From: CAYRYU01 sp964428355
GTDB taxonomy: Bacteria > Muiribacteriota > Ozemobacteria > Ozemobacterales > Ozemobacteraceae
Direction of reading: 5' to 3'
DNA length: 42,880 nucleotides
Assembly (NCBI GenBank): GCA_964428355.1
Contig: CAYRYU010000058.1
Span: forward strand, 1-42,880
Shown: positions 9,474 through 19,200 of the stretch, piece after piece
How positions within the stretch are numbered: the first letter of the stretch is position 1
Layout: each line of letters opens with the position of its first letter
The notes under the pieces: model-generated
Seen by the model: only the letters and a program-made list of their open reading frames with translations
The model's database searches: none
What the model was told of the DNA's origin: nothing
Translations under genes and position numbers: made by a program

Positions 9474-10237
9474 CCATTCGAGTTTCTCTGAAAAAAGAGG
9501 TTCCCGGTTTCTCCCTCGATGTCGACTGGGAAGTGGGCACCGAAATCGGGGTAGTTTTCGGCTACTCGGGATCCGGTAAAAGCCTCTCCTTGCAGCTCAT
9601 TGCGGGACTCCTCACACCCGATTCGGGGAAAATCCAGGCAAACGGAACCGTCTTTTTCGATACGGCGGCTGGAATCGACCTTCCCCCCCAGCAGCGCCGA
9701 ATCGGTTTCGTTTTCCAGGACAGTTCACTCTTCCCGCATATGACGGTCGCCGACAACATCCGGTTCGGTCTCCGAGACCAGGTTTCCGAGAGTGGAGAGA
9801 GGAACCTCCTGGAAATGGCCAGGACTTTCGAGATCGAAGATGTCCTCGAAAAACACCCCGACGAGATTTCCGGGGGGCAGAAGCAGCGGGTCGCCTTTGC
9901 CCGGGCACTTGTGGGCGCACCTCTCGCACTTCTCCTTGACGAACCATTCTCCGCGCTCGACAACCCAATTCGAACCAAGCTCCGCAACTTCCTGAGGGAA
10001 ATCCAGAAAAAGTTCAAAGTCCCCATCATCCTGGTAACCCACGACATCTTCGAAGCCTATTCGATGGCCGACCGGATCATCATCTATTCGAACGGGAGAG
10101 TGATTCAGACCGGCAAACCGTCCGAGGTTTTCGGAAATCCGGGCAACCCTCAGGTGAAGAACCTCCTGGATGTTGAAGAATTCTGCAAGTGCGGGATCTT
10201 CAAACAGCGGGTCAAGTCACCTCCAAAAGATGGTTGA
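9470..10237 (+). CDS. modC: Molybdate ABC transporter ATP-binding protein ModC (short form)
   Basis: 255-residue ATPase that powers molybdate import. Walker A GYSGSGKS, Q-loop VFQDS, signature ISGGQKQR, Walker B LLLDEP and the switch histidine in VTHD are all intact. It is short: the C-terminal molybdate-binding (MOP) domain present in E. coli ModC, which gives feedback inhibition, is absent, so uptake control may lie elsewhere. ATG 9470 overlaps the modB stop. An open frame extends 91 codons upstream but only as a shadow of modB. The last 8 nt overlap the start of the histidine kinase. Confidence 0.95.
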   Translation: MTIRVSLKKEVPGFSLDVDWEVGTEIGVVFGYSGSGKSLSLQLIAGLLTPDSGKIQANGTVFFDTAAGIDLPPQQRRIGFVFQDSSLFPHMTVADNIRFGLRDQVSESGERNLLEMARTFEIEDVLEKHPDEISGGQKQRVAFARALVGAPLALLLDEPFSALDNPIRTKLRNFLREIQKKFKVPIILVTHDIFEAYSMADRIIIYSNGRVIQTGKPSEVFGNPGNPQVKNLLDVEEFCKCGIFKQRVKSPPKDG

Positions 10238-11636
10238 ACAGGCAGGGACGGTGAATTCCCAACTTCCCCCCGACACCGGGGAAGCCCGCGAACGCGACAG
10301 GGCTCTCCGACTGGAATCCCTTCGCAGAATCGGGGAAGCCCTTCGTTTCCACGGGGGGAACAGCCTTCCCCGCTCCGACACATGCCATCTGGAACACAAG
10401 GAGCTTCTTGAAAAGCTCCAGGAATGGCTTCGCCTGGACTCGGACCTGCTTTCCCTTTCAGCCAGGATCAACGAAGCGGAGAAACCGGAAGAGCTCCTGG
10501 ACAGGGTTTTCGACGAGTTTTCTCGCCTGCTTCCCCTTGACCGGATGGGAATCGCCCTTCTCGAGGACGGTGGAACAGTTGTTCGAAGCTTTTGGAGCAG
10601 ATCGGATTTGGAGGTGATTCTGCTTGGGAAGGGTTTCCAAGCCCCGCTCGCGGGGAGCAGCCTCTCCCGTATCCTCGACACCGGAGAACCCCGTATCATC
10701 AACGATCTCGTGGAATACCTAAGGGATCACCCGTCGTCCCTTTCCACGAGTCTCATTGTCCAGGAGGGAATCCGGTCGAACCTGACCTGCCCCCTCATTG
10801 CGGGCGGAAAACCGATCGGTTTCCTCTTCTTTTCGAACAGGAATCCCGGCGTTTATCGTGAAATCCACGCCGAGACCTACAACCTGCTCGCGGCAAATCT
10901 CTCCATGATTGTCCAGAAAGCCCTTGACCGTCAAAGGCTCGTCGAACTCAACGATTTGAAGAACAAATTCCTCGGCATCGCCGCACATGACCTCCGATCC
11001 CCCCTGGCGGTGGTCAAATCCTATCTCGAGATGCTCGGTGACCCCGCGACGGTCTCCGACGCCAACCAACGGGATCGTGTCCTGGGCCGCATGAACGCGG
11101 TGGTCGATCGGATGCTTTCGATGGTCAACGACCTCCTGGACCTCAGCGCAATCGAGTCAGGCCAACTCCAACTTCTCACCGAGAGGATTTCGTGGAATGA
11201 TCTTCTGACGGAAGCCATGGAAAACGCCAGATTTCTTGCGTGCCAGAAGGGGATCGAGGTTCGCGGCGAAATCCCCTCCGACCTTCCTCAGGCTGATCTG
11301 GACCGGCGACGGATCCTCCAGGTCCTGGAAAACCTTGTCGGGAACGCGTTGAAATTTTCGCCATCCGGAACTGCAGTTACCCTAAGGGCGAAACCGGCGA
11401 ACGGGACGGTGATCGTGGAAATCGTCGACCAGGGAAAAGGAATCCCTCCAGAAGAGCTTCCCAAGCTGTTCAGGGAGTTCGGGCGAACGAGCGTCAAGCC
11501 TGTCGACGGGGAAAAGAGCACCGGGCTGGGTCTCGCCATAGTCCGAAAGATCGTGGAAAGTCATGGCGGGAAGGTGGGCGTGACCAGCACCCCGGGAAAA
11601 GGTTCCACCTTCTGGTTTCGAATTCCTTCTCCCTGA
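10230..11636 (+). CDS. Soluble GAF-domain sensor histidine kinase
   Basis: 468-residue kinase without TM helices. A GAF domain spans about residues 80-235. The HisKA dimerisation helix carries AAHDLRSPL with the phospho-accepting histidine at 253. The HATPase domain shows the N box (NLVGNALKFSPSG), G1 box (VDQGKGIP) and G2 box (GLGLAIV). Start chosen at ATG 10230, which overlaps the modC stop by 8 bp; an ATG at 10170 would overlap modC by 68 bp. Tight coupling to modC suggests expression with molybdate uptake, and a link to a molybdenum- or redox-related signal is inference. No response regulator gene is adjacent, so its partner must be elsewhere. Confidence 0.92.
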   Translation: MVEQAGTVNSQLPPDTGEARERDRALRLESLRRIGEALRFHGGNSLPRSDTCHLEHKELLEKLQEWLRLDSDLLSLSARINEAEKPEELLDRVFDEFSRLLPLDRMGIALLEDGGTVVRSFWSRSDLEVILLGKGFQAPLAGSSLSRILDTGEPRIINDLVEYLRDHPSSLSTSLIVQEGIRSNLTCPLIAGGKPIGFLFFSNRNPGVYREIHAETYNLLAANLSMIVQKALDRQRLVELNDLKNKFLGIAAHDLRSPLAVVKSYLEMLGDPATVSDANQRDRVLGRMNAVVDRMLSMVNDLLDLSAIESGQLQLLTERISWNDLLTEAMENARFLACQKGIEVRGEIPSDLPQADLDRRRILQVLENLVGNALKFSPSGTAVTLRAKPANGTVIVEIVDQGKGIPPEELPKLFREFGRTSVKPVDGEKSTGLGLAIVRKIVESHGGKVGVTSTPGKGSTFWFRIPSP

Positions 11637-11664
11637 GTGCTTTTCCCCTGCCCTGGGTGAACCT

Positions 11665-12393
11665 TCAGCAGATGTGGGGCATGAAGTAGGGCATCATCCT
11701 TCGCCACCAAGGCCAATCGTGGTTTACGTCGTGTCCCCAGAAATCGACCCAGGCAGGGATTCCCTTCATCCTGAGAAGGTATTCGATTTCCCTGGCGTCA
11801 TCAGGATATTCCCAGGCCCCCAGCCCGGTGCAGATGATTATGCGCGTATTTCGGAGATGCCCCAGGAACCAGGGGTCGTCGAGTTTGCCCAGGTAATGGA
11901 TCGGGGAATTCCGATAGACGTTGTCATCCATGTAATCCCCGACGAGGTGGTTTGTCCGGTAGACTCCCGCAAGGGCGATGGTTGCGTCGAAAACATCCGG
12001 GTGGCGGAGGCAGAAGTTTACCGAATGGAAAGCCCCGAGGCTGTTTCCGGCAAGGGCGATCCGGCAGTCTCCACCCAGGTGATTCCGGATGAAGGGAACA
12101 ACCTCGTTTACCACGTATCTGTCATACGCTTCATGCCTTGCGGCACGGTCTCCGGGATGGGCCCCGGAGTTCAGCCATGATTGGTTGTCTATGCTCGCGA
12201 TCGTAAAGACTTTTACCCTTCCGGAATCGATGAAGTACCTGATCGACTCCACCATTCCGAAATCCTCGAATTCGTGGTGGCTGCCTCCCGCACAGGGAAA
12301 GACGAGCAGAGGGCGTCCGTAATGGCCGTACACCCTGACCGGCATTTCGTGTCCAAGGTTGGGGCTGAACCAGTTGTGATTTTCGATGTGCAT
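11665..12393 (-). CDS. Esterase-like alpha/beta hydrolase (COG4947-type)
   Basis: 242-residue cytoplasmic alpha/beta hydrolase of the esterase D / PF00756-like group. The nucleophile elbow is GNSLGAF. A His-rich end, WGHDVNHDWPWW, carries the probable catalytic histidine and is characteristic of the COG4947 proteins. The start region NWFSPNLGHEM also matches that family. Substrate unknown. ATG 12393 was chosen because AAGGAG lies 7 nt upstream. The frame stays open for 187 more codons upstream, but that stretch overlaps the oppositely oriented promoter and gene and is not coding. Converges on the histidine kinase with a 28-nt gap. Has its own candidate promoter. Confidence 0.88.
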   Translation of the reverse strand: MHIENHNWFSPNLGHEMPVRVYGHYGRPLLVFPCAGGSHHEFEDFGMVESIRYFIDSGRVKVFTIASIDNQSWLNSGAHPGDRAARHEAYDRYVVNEVVPFIRNHLGGDCRIALAGNSLGAFHSVNFCLRHPDVFDATIALAGVYRTNHLVGDYMDDNVYRNSPIHYLGKLDDPWFLGHLRNTRIIICTGLGAWEYPDDAREIEYLLRMKGIPAWVDFWGHDVNHDWPWWRRMMPYFMPHIC

Positions 12394-12448
12394 TTCTTGA
12401 CTCCTTGCTCCGGACGATGAATTAGCAAAAGCGAAACTCCGTAGAGAG

Positions 12449-12477
12449 AATCTACCAAGAAAGGAAAAGGCCTTCAA
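12449..12477 (-). promoter_or_regulatory. Candidate promoter of the esterase gene
   Basis: Read on the minus strand: TTGAAG (12477-12472), 17-bp spacer, TAGATT (12454-12449). About 55 nt lie between the -10 box and the ATG. Confidence 0.45.
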
Positions 12478-12550
12478 TGGCACTTTCATGGGAAGATAAC
12501 ACGATCTAGCCGGTGGCATCTTTTCCATTTGCTTCCTTTGCGGTGGCGGG

Positions 12551-12579
12551 TTGAGGTAACATCTTTCCCTGAATATCTT
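12551..12579 (+). promoter_or_regulatory. Candidate promoter of the secreted-protein pair
   Basis: TTGAGG (12551-12556), 17-bp spacer, TATCTT (12574-12579). The predicted transcript start is at or just inside the AGGAG ribosome site (12584-12588), so the leader would be only about 12 nt. Confidence 0.4.
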
Positions 12580-12597
12580 TTCCAGGAGACGAAATCG

Positions 12598-13824
12598 ATG
12601 TCGAGAAAATGGTCCGCCTTTCTGTTGTTCCTTTTTTTCGTTGCTTCCGGCCTCGCGGCCGAGGCTGCAACGTCGCTCCCATCCTTGAGGGGATTGCCCC
12701 CCGGAGCAAATGTGGCAACCTTCACGATCATCAATGGAGGAACCAAGGCTCCGGAGGTCTGGCCATGGATCGTTATCCGGTCCAAGGATGGGAAGAGCAT
12801 CCTCGGGACCTCGGGAAACCTTGGAAATGGCGACCAGGGCCAACAGCCGAAGTTCGCGGGTTCCACACCCCTCAACCTTACGGTCAGGAGCAACGATTCC
12901 AAACCCTTTCCCCCGGGAGCCACCTTCCGGTGCTTCATCTCCCGAACCACCCATGTGCGGGAGATCCTGGAAGTGATCGATGGGGACCTGTTCACCGCCG
13001 ACCGGAACCTGTATCCCGGACGCACGACCCGGATATCCAGTTCCACCCGCTTCACCCTATACAACCGCGGAAAAACCGCCATCACCGGCCTGGTGGCCGT
13101 CGGGGTCTCCCCCCTGGGCCTGTCGGCACCCGAGGCAGAAATGATCAACCCGATGACTCCGACGGGTGAGAAAACGGTCGAGGGAGTATTCTTTCCCTTT
13201 TTATTCATGGGAATCAAGAAAGTCACCATCCCCGCTTCCAAAACACCTCTGCGAGTCGAATTCCCCAGTTTCCCGGGCGCATATCCCAGGGATGCCTTCT
13301 TCGTTTTCCAGCCCCCCCAGCCTCCCCCACCTCCTTACCTGAGCGCGGACGGGACTCCTTCCCGAACCTTCGTGGGCCAACTCGAAGCCACCAAAAAAGG
13401 AACCCCCACTATCTATTCGCCCGTTTTGAATATCGGTTCGGGTTTCGGAAACGACATGGGAACGGCAGTCAAACCGCGTCCCGAACTGAACGGTGGTGTG
13501 GAAGCCGAAGCGACCATCCAGGTCAAGAACCAGGCAACCCAGACGGTCACGATCACTTTTTCCGCAGTTGGTCCGGACGGAACCGAGTTCTCCCATTGGC
13601 CGGCTCCCACAGGCAGTGATTTCCATCCGACAAGTGCCAATTCAGGCAATGTTTCTCCAGGGAATACCGCCCGAGGAAAACTCTTCGGTCCCCCCCTGGG
13701 GATTTTTCCCTCGGGAACCCAGTTCAAGTGTATCGTTTTGGCCCCGGGGAATGGCCCATCCAATCCCCCCAGGGTCATCGAGGGAGCGTTGGCAACGAGC
13801 CCCCGGATGCTGTCATTCCCGTGA
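12598..13824 (+). CDS. Secreted protein of unknown function with two similar halves
   Basis: 408 residues, not recognised. A clear Sec signal peptide (about residues 1-24) is followed by an all-beta-looking mature protein. The two halves seem related: one carries FPPGATFRCF followed by a stretch ending VIDGDLFT, the other FPSGTQFKCI followed by a stretch ending VIEGALAT. They are separated by a proline-rich linker near residue 240. This suggests tandem immunoglobulin- or CARDB-like surface domains, an inference without a family match. ATG 12598 follows AGGAG by 9 nt. Its stop overlaps the GTG of the next gene (GTGA, 13821-13824), so the two products are coupled and may work together. Confidence 0.8.
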   Translation: MSRKWSAFLLFLFFVASGLAAEAATSLPSLRGLPPGANVATFTIINGGTKAPEVWPWIVIRSKDGKSILGTSGNLGNGDQGQQPKFAGSTPLNLTVRSNDSKPFPPGATFRCFISRTTHVREILEVIDGDLFTADRNLYPGRTTRISSSTRFTLYNRGKTAITGLVAVGVSPLGLSAPEAEMINPMTPTGEKTVEGVFFPFLFMGIKKVTIPASKTPLRVEFPSFPGAYPRDAFFVFQPPQPPPPPYLSADGTPSRTFVGQLEATKKGTPTIYSPVLNIGSGFGNDMGTAVKPRPELNGGVEAEATIQVKNQATQTVTITFSAVGPDGTEFSHWPAPTGSDFHPTSANSGNVSPGNTARGKLFGPPLGIFPSGTQFKCIVLAPGNGPSNPPRVIEGALATSPRMLSFP

Positions 13825-14282
13825 ACTCCCGGGGGAATCCCAGTTCGAGGAAGGACTCCGCGCTTTTCCCCCCTCTAGGGAAAAGCCTGTTCCCGGCGCT
13901 TTCTCCGCTGGGAGTCTTCATGATCTTCCTTCTGCTTTCCGGGGCCTGGTTTCCCACGACAGCAGGCCCCGGAAAGCCGGACATCAGGGATGGCCCGATC
14001 TTCGTGGTGAACATGAGGTCAGTCCTGGCGAACATGAACGCCCCCCGTGGGGCCAACTTCATCTGTTTCTTCGGGCGCAGGGGAAACTTTCTCGGAAAGC
14101 TCAGCTACCTTTTCAGCATGCCCTTGTGGTGCGAAAAAGGGAAGTTGTACCTTTTCGGAGATCGCGACATTTTCGACGAATATGGGCCGGGAAACGTGAT
14201 CGACCTTTCGGATGGTTATGTAAACTTGAAGGTCTATCACGAAAAGAAATACGGAAGTTCTGGCGGAATCGCTGACCAATGA
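13821..14282 (+). CDS. Small membrane-anchored or secreted protein, unknown
   Basis: 153 residues, not recognised. A basic, proline-rich N-terminal stretch of about 32 residues precedes one hydrophobic segment (about 33-45, VFMIFLLLSGAWF), which may be a signal peptide or anchor. A roughly 100-residue soluble part follows, including FFGRRGNF, LYLFGDRDIFDEYG and NVIDLSDGYVNL segments. The GTG start overlapping the preceding stop was preferred over an ATG 93 nt earlier, because coupled overlaps are the rule in this window. The unusual N-terminus leaves open a start at an internal ATG (13920) just before the hydrophobic segment. Confidence 0.6.
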   Translation: MNSRGNPSSRKDSALFPPLGKSLFPALSPLGVFMIFLLLSGAWFPTTAGPGKPDIRDGPIFVVNMRSVLANMNAPRGANFICFFGRRGNFLGKLSYLFSMPLWCEKGKLYLFGDRDIFDEYGPGNVIDLSDGYVNLKVYHEKKYGSSGGIADQ

Positions 14283-14306
14283 CCAGGGAACGCTGACGGT
14301 CCATCT

Positions 14307-14324
14307 TCCTGAAGCTATTCAGGA
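14307..14324. terminator. Weak hairpin between convergent genes
   Basis: Perfect 7-bp inverted repeat TCCTGAA-GCTA-TTCAGGA in the 55-nt gap between two convergent genes. No T run follows on either strand, so intrinsic termination is doubtful. Confidence 0.25.
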
Positions 14325-14337
14325 GGGGATTTCCACT

Positions 14338-15090
14338 TCAGACGCCCTTCACCACATCGAATTCATCCACCCAGCCGTGGGCTCCTTCGTCGATCCAGTG
14401 GAGATTGTCGTTCCGCACGAGTTTCACGGTCCGCGGCACCATCAGCTCGGGGTATTTTCGCTCCACGAGCCGGTTTGTGGGTTCACCCCGCTGTCCCGGA
14501 ATGCATAGCCAATCGGTGAAGACCTTTTCTGTTTTGAGCCGGTCGAGGACATTGGCAATCCAGGTCCCGTGGGTTCGACCGCCGGCCCAGTTGCGAGACC
14601 AGATGAGTGGAGCGGTGAGGCCATGCCGGAGCAGGATGCGGGACACGAAGAACTCGTTTTCGCACAGGCAGTAGATCAACGTCCGGGTCCTCCTGGAATC
14701 CCACAGCCGCAACCGATACTCGAAACACCGTCCACTGAAGGGGAAATTGTCGTAGATCGAGTTTGGCTTTTCGATTGAGGGCAGTTCCCGGAACCCCTCA
14801 ACCTGAAGAGGTCCATGAAAGCCGCATTCAGAAGGAGAGGTGGCCAGGCCCCCATCGAATTCCTGAAAGGAGTTTATCTCGGTATGGACGAACAGGTCAG
14901 GCTCAGGAAGTGACGGGACCAATCCAGCCGAAGGGAAACGCCCCTCAGGGGGGGGATCGGTCCGTTCCCCCAGGAGGCGCCCGCCGGAACCGAAAAAGTC
15001 CAGGTCACCCAGGTCGGTTCCGCTGGAGGGGTAGTAGCACAGGCACTTATACTTTGCCAACTCTTGTACAAGATACTCTTCGCCCTTCAT
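14338..15090 (-). CDS. Conserved-looking hypothetical protein, 250 aa
   Basis: Not recognised with confidence. Predicted soluble, without signal peptide or TM helix. A YYPSSGTDLGDLDFF segment near residue 20 recalls a family of uncharacterised proteins with a similar YPS-G-D motif. Several Trp-rich and Cys-containing segments (IYCLCENEFF, IWSRNWAGG) follow. ATG 15090 has AGGAG about 10 nt upstream. It is last in a minus-strand set with the thioredoxin-like gene (45-nt gap) and the ankyrin gene, and may share their transcript. Confidence 0.65.
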   Translation of the reverse strand: MKGEEYLVQELAKYKCLCYYPSSGTDLGDLDFFGSGGRLLGERTDPPPEGRFPSAGLVPSLPEPDLFVHTEINSFQEFDGGLATSPSECGFHGPLQVEGFRELPSIEKPNSIYDNFPFSGRCFEYRLRLWDSRRTRTLIYCLCENEFFVSRILLRHGLTAPLIWSRNWAGGRTHGTWIANVLDRLKTEKVFTDWLCIPGQRGEPTNRLVERKYPELMVPRTVKLVRNDNLHWIDEGAHGWVDEFDVVKGV

Positions 15091-15135
15091 GGGCTTGGGT
15101 CTCCTGATTTAGGGATAAACAAGGTTCCCGGGCTG

Positions 15136-15396
15136 CTAACGGCCAAGTTCCTTGCGGATCCAGGTTTCCACCTTTTCCGCAATGACGGGTTTGCCCATGG
15201 AAAAGACCTTCTGGTTGATGATCACCACGGGGGTGGTAAGTACCCCGAAGGCCTGCGCCTCTGGCGTGCCGCTGACAATGATATCGACCTTGATCTCCTC
15301 TCCGGGAAACTTGGTCGCGGCCTCGGAGACGAGACGCCCAGTTTCCTCACAGGCGTTGCATCCGGTGGGACTCTTGATTACGGTGATGGTTATCAT
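15136..15396 (-). CDS. Small thioredoxin-like protein with CxxC
   Basis: 86-residue thioredoxin-fold protein. The N-terminal beta strand leads to a CNAC redox pair (Cys13, Cys16), and the cis-proline element TTPVVIIN follows at about residues 53-60. The size matches the small glutaredoxin/thioredoxin-like family that includes archaeal-type redox proteins and redox-active disulfide protein 2. It would act in the cytoplasm as a thiol-disulfide exchanger; no partner reductase is next to it. ATG 15396 has an AGGAGG 6 nt upstream, a strong site. Lies between the ankyrin gene (89-nt gap) and a hypothetical gene. Confidence 0.8.
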   Translation of the reverse strand: MITITVIKSPTGCNACEETGRLVSEAATKFPGEEIKVDIIVSGTPEAQAFGVLTTPVVIINQKVFSMGKPVIAEKVETWIRKELGR

Positions 15397-15485
15397 TATT
15401 GGCCTCCTGGGAGAGGTTCAGGATTGCCCGCCGGTACGGGGCGGGACCGGGGGAATGCCCCAAGGGGAATCGGGACGATCGGACG

Positions 15486-16085
15486 TCATCGTTTTTTCAG
15501 AAGGGCCACTACTTCACTGTACCCGCGGCCCGCTGCAAGGTCAACAGGAAGCCGGCCGTCCGGGTCGGGCCGGGCCTTGTCCGCGCCACGTTCGAGGAGC
15601 CGCCGAACCGCCTCCAGATGCCCCTGCTGGGCAGCCAGATGAAGCGGGGACCAGCCGTCGTGGTCCGGAAGGTCGACGGAGGCCCCGGCGTCGAGGAACA
15701 GGACAACCATCTCGGCTTCTCCTCGGTAGGCGGCCCAGTGCAGCGGGGTCCAGCCATCCCGCTCGCTGGCATGCACCGAGGCTCCGGCAGCCAGCAACAG
15801 GCGCGCCATTCCCAGCTTCTGCTTTGCGGCGGCCCAGTGCAGGGGAGTGACCCGATCGGCGTTGGACCTGTCCACCAGGGCGCCTGCCGCCAGCAACCGG
15901 CGGGCGATCCCCTCGTGGCCGGTCTTCGCCACGTTCAGCAACGGTGTCAGCAAGCCGGGGGCATCGGTGCAATTGGGATCGGTTCCCGCGGCCAGCAGAT
16001 CGGCAACCTCCTCCTCACGGCCGGAGGCAACCGCAGCCAGCAGGAGGTCGATCTGGCTTCCCGAGGTCGGGGGCGGTGTGGTCAT
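15486..16085 (-). CDS. Ankyrin-repeat protein
   Basis: 199 residues made up almost entirely of about five ankyrin repeats. TPLHWAA occurs twice, followed by SPLHLAAQQGH and LPVDLAAGRGY in the last repeats, each followed by an LLxxGA-type second helix. No signal peptide, so probably a cytoplasmic protein-binding scaffold; the partner is unknown. ATG 16085 was selected because AAGGAG stands 6 nt before it. An in-frame start 72 nt upstream lacks a site. GC-rich compared with its neighbours, which may reflect the repeat composition or transfer. Lies 145 nt downstream of the cyclase stop without a clear promoter in the gap. Confidence 0.85.
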   Translation of the reverse strand: MTTPPPTSGSQIDLLLAAVASGREEEVADLLAAGTDPNCTDAPGLLTPLLNVAKTGHEGIARRLLAAGALVDRSNADRVTPLHWAAAKQKLGMARLLLAAGASVHASERDGWTPLHWAAYRGEAEMVVLFLDAGASVDLPDHDGWSPLHLAAQQGHLEAVRRLLERGADKARPDPDGRLPVDLAAGRGYSEVVALLKKR

Positions 16086-16230
16086 GGGCCACTCCTTCGG
16101 TTTTTCATGTTCCTGAATGATACCATGCTCGGCGTCCCGACAGGCATCCCATCGCACCTCTCACTTCCGGAAATCCCGGTCATGATCCGAGCGGGAAACA
16201 TCTGGTTTCGATCCCGCCATGGGAAGATCC

Positions 16231-19200
16231 CTAGGCGGCGCCTTTGGGATCGGAAACAAGAACGACGAGGGGAAGAGGTTGGGATTTTCCCTTGACATCG
16301 AACGAGCCGATGCTCTTGAAGGAGAACCCGTTTTCGCCTTCCCTTACCGATTCTTCGGAAAGGATGATTTCCCCGAAATCACCCCCGTCAGCCAATGAAC
16401 AGAAACGGGCGGAAAGGTTCACGGTGTCCCCGATTACAGTGAAATCGCGTCTGGTGGACGTTCCGAGGAGACCCGAGATGACCTCGCCCGAGGCAATCCC
16501 CACGTGGCATCCGAGGGGATTCCCCTGACCGCGAAGATCCGCCAACACCCCCAGTGCGGATCGACAAGCGTCTCCCACGCGCCCCAGGAATCTCTTCCCC
16601 TCCCCCGCAGTCTCGGGGGGGTGTGGAAAAACCGCCAGGATCTTGTCCCCAAGAACCTTGTCCACCTCCCCACCGTACCGGCCGACTGCACCGAAAACCG
16701 CGAGAATCCACTGGTTCAAAAGCAGCAGCGAACCCTGGCGGGACCCACTCCCTTTCGAGGAGAGGCTTTTCATGCCTGCTTTCGGAACACCGAAGAAGGC
16801 TACCGTAGCCGATCGACGGGTTCCCGTGAGGGCCTCCAGTTCCCCTTTCTCGTCACTGCTCATCTCGCGTGCCGAGCTCGACACGAAACGGGCAAGAACC
16901 TCTCTCTCCTGCAACCCCTTTGCCATGAAATTGAATGAGTTTGCAAGGCTCCCAAGTTCATCGGCCCGGTCGATGTTCATCCTTCGGGAATAGTCCCCCG
17001 CCCCCAGGGCCATCAGGCAGTCCACGGCAGCCAGAACGGGCTCAGAAAGCTCATATGACATCCCAAGGGAAATCGCCAGAAGGGCAAGAACCACAAGCCC
17101 CATCAATCCGAAAACCACGACTTGCTGGATTTTTCCTGGCCGGTAAAGGAAGGTTTCCGGAGTGACCTCGACATAGAAGTTCTGGGGAGACGAACGCCCG
17201 GGAGCGAGTTGGGCAAAAAAGGTCCCAAGCTCGTCATCCACCCAGCTCGAGAATCCCTCCCTTTCCGAAATCGCCAACGCGGCAAGGGGTCGCAGGAACG
17301 AAAGCCGCTCGCCATCTTCGGGACGCACAGGCAGCCCGAGATTTTCCCTTTCGAGGGCAAACAGCCGGGGCCCCACCAGGTTCTTTCCCGGGGGCGCCGC
17401 GAGAAAATCCTGGGAAAGAAGGCTGGCAGTGCATTGGAACCTTGGGGAAAAATCGTTGAAACTGATAGCCAGGAAGCAATCGGGCTTCGTCTTGGAAGTC
17501 AGAAACCCCTGGAAGAAATGCTGGGTCGTAAGGTTCGCCTTTACCGTCGACAGTTTTCCCTGGCCGAATGTCAGATCCAGGAGGGTCGCGGCCCCGTAGG
17601 AGGTCTCGAGGATATCGACTACCTCCTCGGTCGCAAGTTCCTTTTTCACAAGGTCGGAGCAGTAATTCTCGGATGATGCCGGGGAGGACCCCGGATCCGT
17701 CTTCACCGAACCCAGGGTGCGTTTTTGCACCCTTTCCCCGCTGAATCCCAAAGCCTGGAGCACCGTCTGGGTAACACTTGCCGCCTCCCCCCTGCTGCCA
17801 ACTGTTACGTAGTCGCCGTTGGGAAGGACCAGAACGTTCCCCCCGACCCGTACGAAATACGGGGGCATCCTGATCGTGGTGAGAGCCCTTCCGACTCTTC
17901 TGACAACATCGGCCTCGCAGCCTGTTTCTTTGGGCTGGGGCTTTTCAAGCATCCTGGGCAAGGCCTCCTGGAGGCGGAAAAACCTTTCGTCGACCCGATT
18001 CTCGAAATCCCTTACCTTTCTTTGGAAAGAGGCTTCTGCGGCCTGTACCAGGTTCTGGTCCCAGCTGTTGCCCAACTCGTTCAACACCAGGAAAAGTCCC
18101 GTCAGGGGAACGAATGCGGCTCCGAATACTCCCGCCAGCATCTGGCCGGTGAAGCTGCGTGCAAGGCCTCTTTCATTTCGCCAGCTCCAGAGGGTGAACG
18201 CGAGAAGGCCGAGGGCCCCAATCAGCATCCCCGGGCCAAGAACCCTCTTCCGGAGAAAGCTCCCCGCCCCTTCCGGTCTGATATGTGTCGCAGCCAGAAG
18301 GTATTCGCCCGGCCTCCCCGTCGGCTCCCCGTCCACGGCCCACTCCCCGACGATTCCTGGCAGCCGGATCAGATCCCCCATAGACGATTCCTGGGGTGGA
18401 ATCCCCTCTTTCCCCAGGGCTTTTGCCGCTTCCGGCCAGAAAAGACCGAAGCCCCCGTTCACGGAGGTTTTCGTATTCCCCTCTTTCCCTTCCTGCCAGA
18501 AACACCCGACTGTGGGGGAGTCCGCGAGTTTTTCAAGGGCCGGTCCGATTCCCGAAGCGGTTTCATTTTCCCGTGAAAGAACGGTCAGGAAAGCCCCCAT
18601 GAGAAACGTTGGGCTCGCTTCCGGGGGAAATCCTCCGAAATCCTCCGAAATTCTCTTCCAATCCGGTATAGTCTGGCACTTCTCCCAAAGGAGGTCGAAA
18701 GATTCCACCCGCAAGAGCGGCCTCCAGTAAATCAGCGAGGAAGTCGATGCGAACATCACTGGGGCAAGCTTTCCCCGGTTGGAGCTCAAGAGGAACAGGT
18801 TTGCCCCCTTGCTGATCAGCGGAAGGTCATACTTGTCGTAGATAGTATCCTTCTGCTGATGGAGGCCATAGGAAAACAGAAGTTCCCTGGAAAGCGACAC
18901 GAGGTCATCCGAGGAAACCCGCTCCCGGAGAGCTTCGTCGATATCAGTCCATGCAAGAAACGAAGAAGGGGCTGCGGGGTCGAAAGGTATCAAAGCCGTT
19001 GCAAGCGGTTTTGCACCCAACCCGTCCAACTCCTTTCGGACTCCCTCGATAAGGCTTTCGGGGACTCGTCCATGACTCACCGGTTTGATTCCCTCTTCCA
19101 CCTTTCTGACGAGCCGGTCAAGGTTTTCCTCGGTGACCTCTTGGGACAGAGTCTGCCGATTCAGTTTTTTCAGAAAAATCTCGTTCCGCCTGCGGGCTTC

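Noticed and set aside
15136..16085. Ankyrin and thioredoxin-like genes as a toxin-antitoxin or defence module
   Set aside because: No toxin fold or nuclease motif; a separate ribosome site for each and an 89-nt gap. Nothing beyond adjacency supports it.
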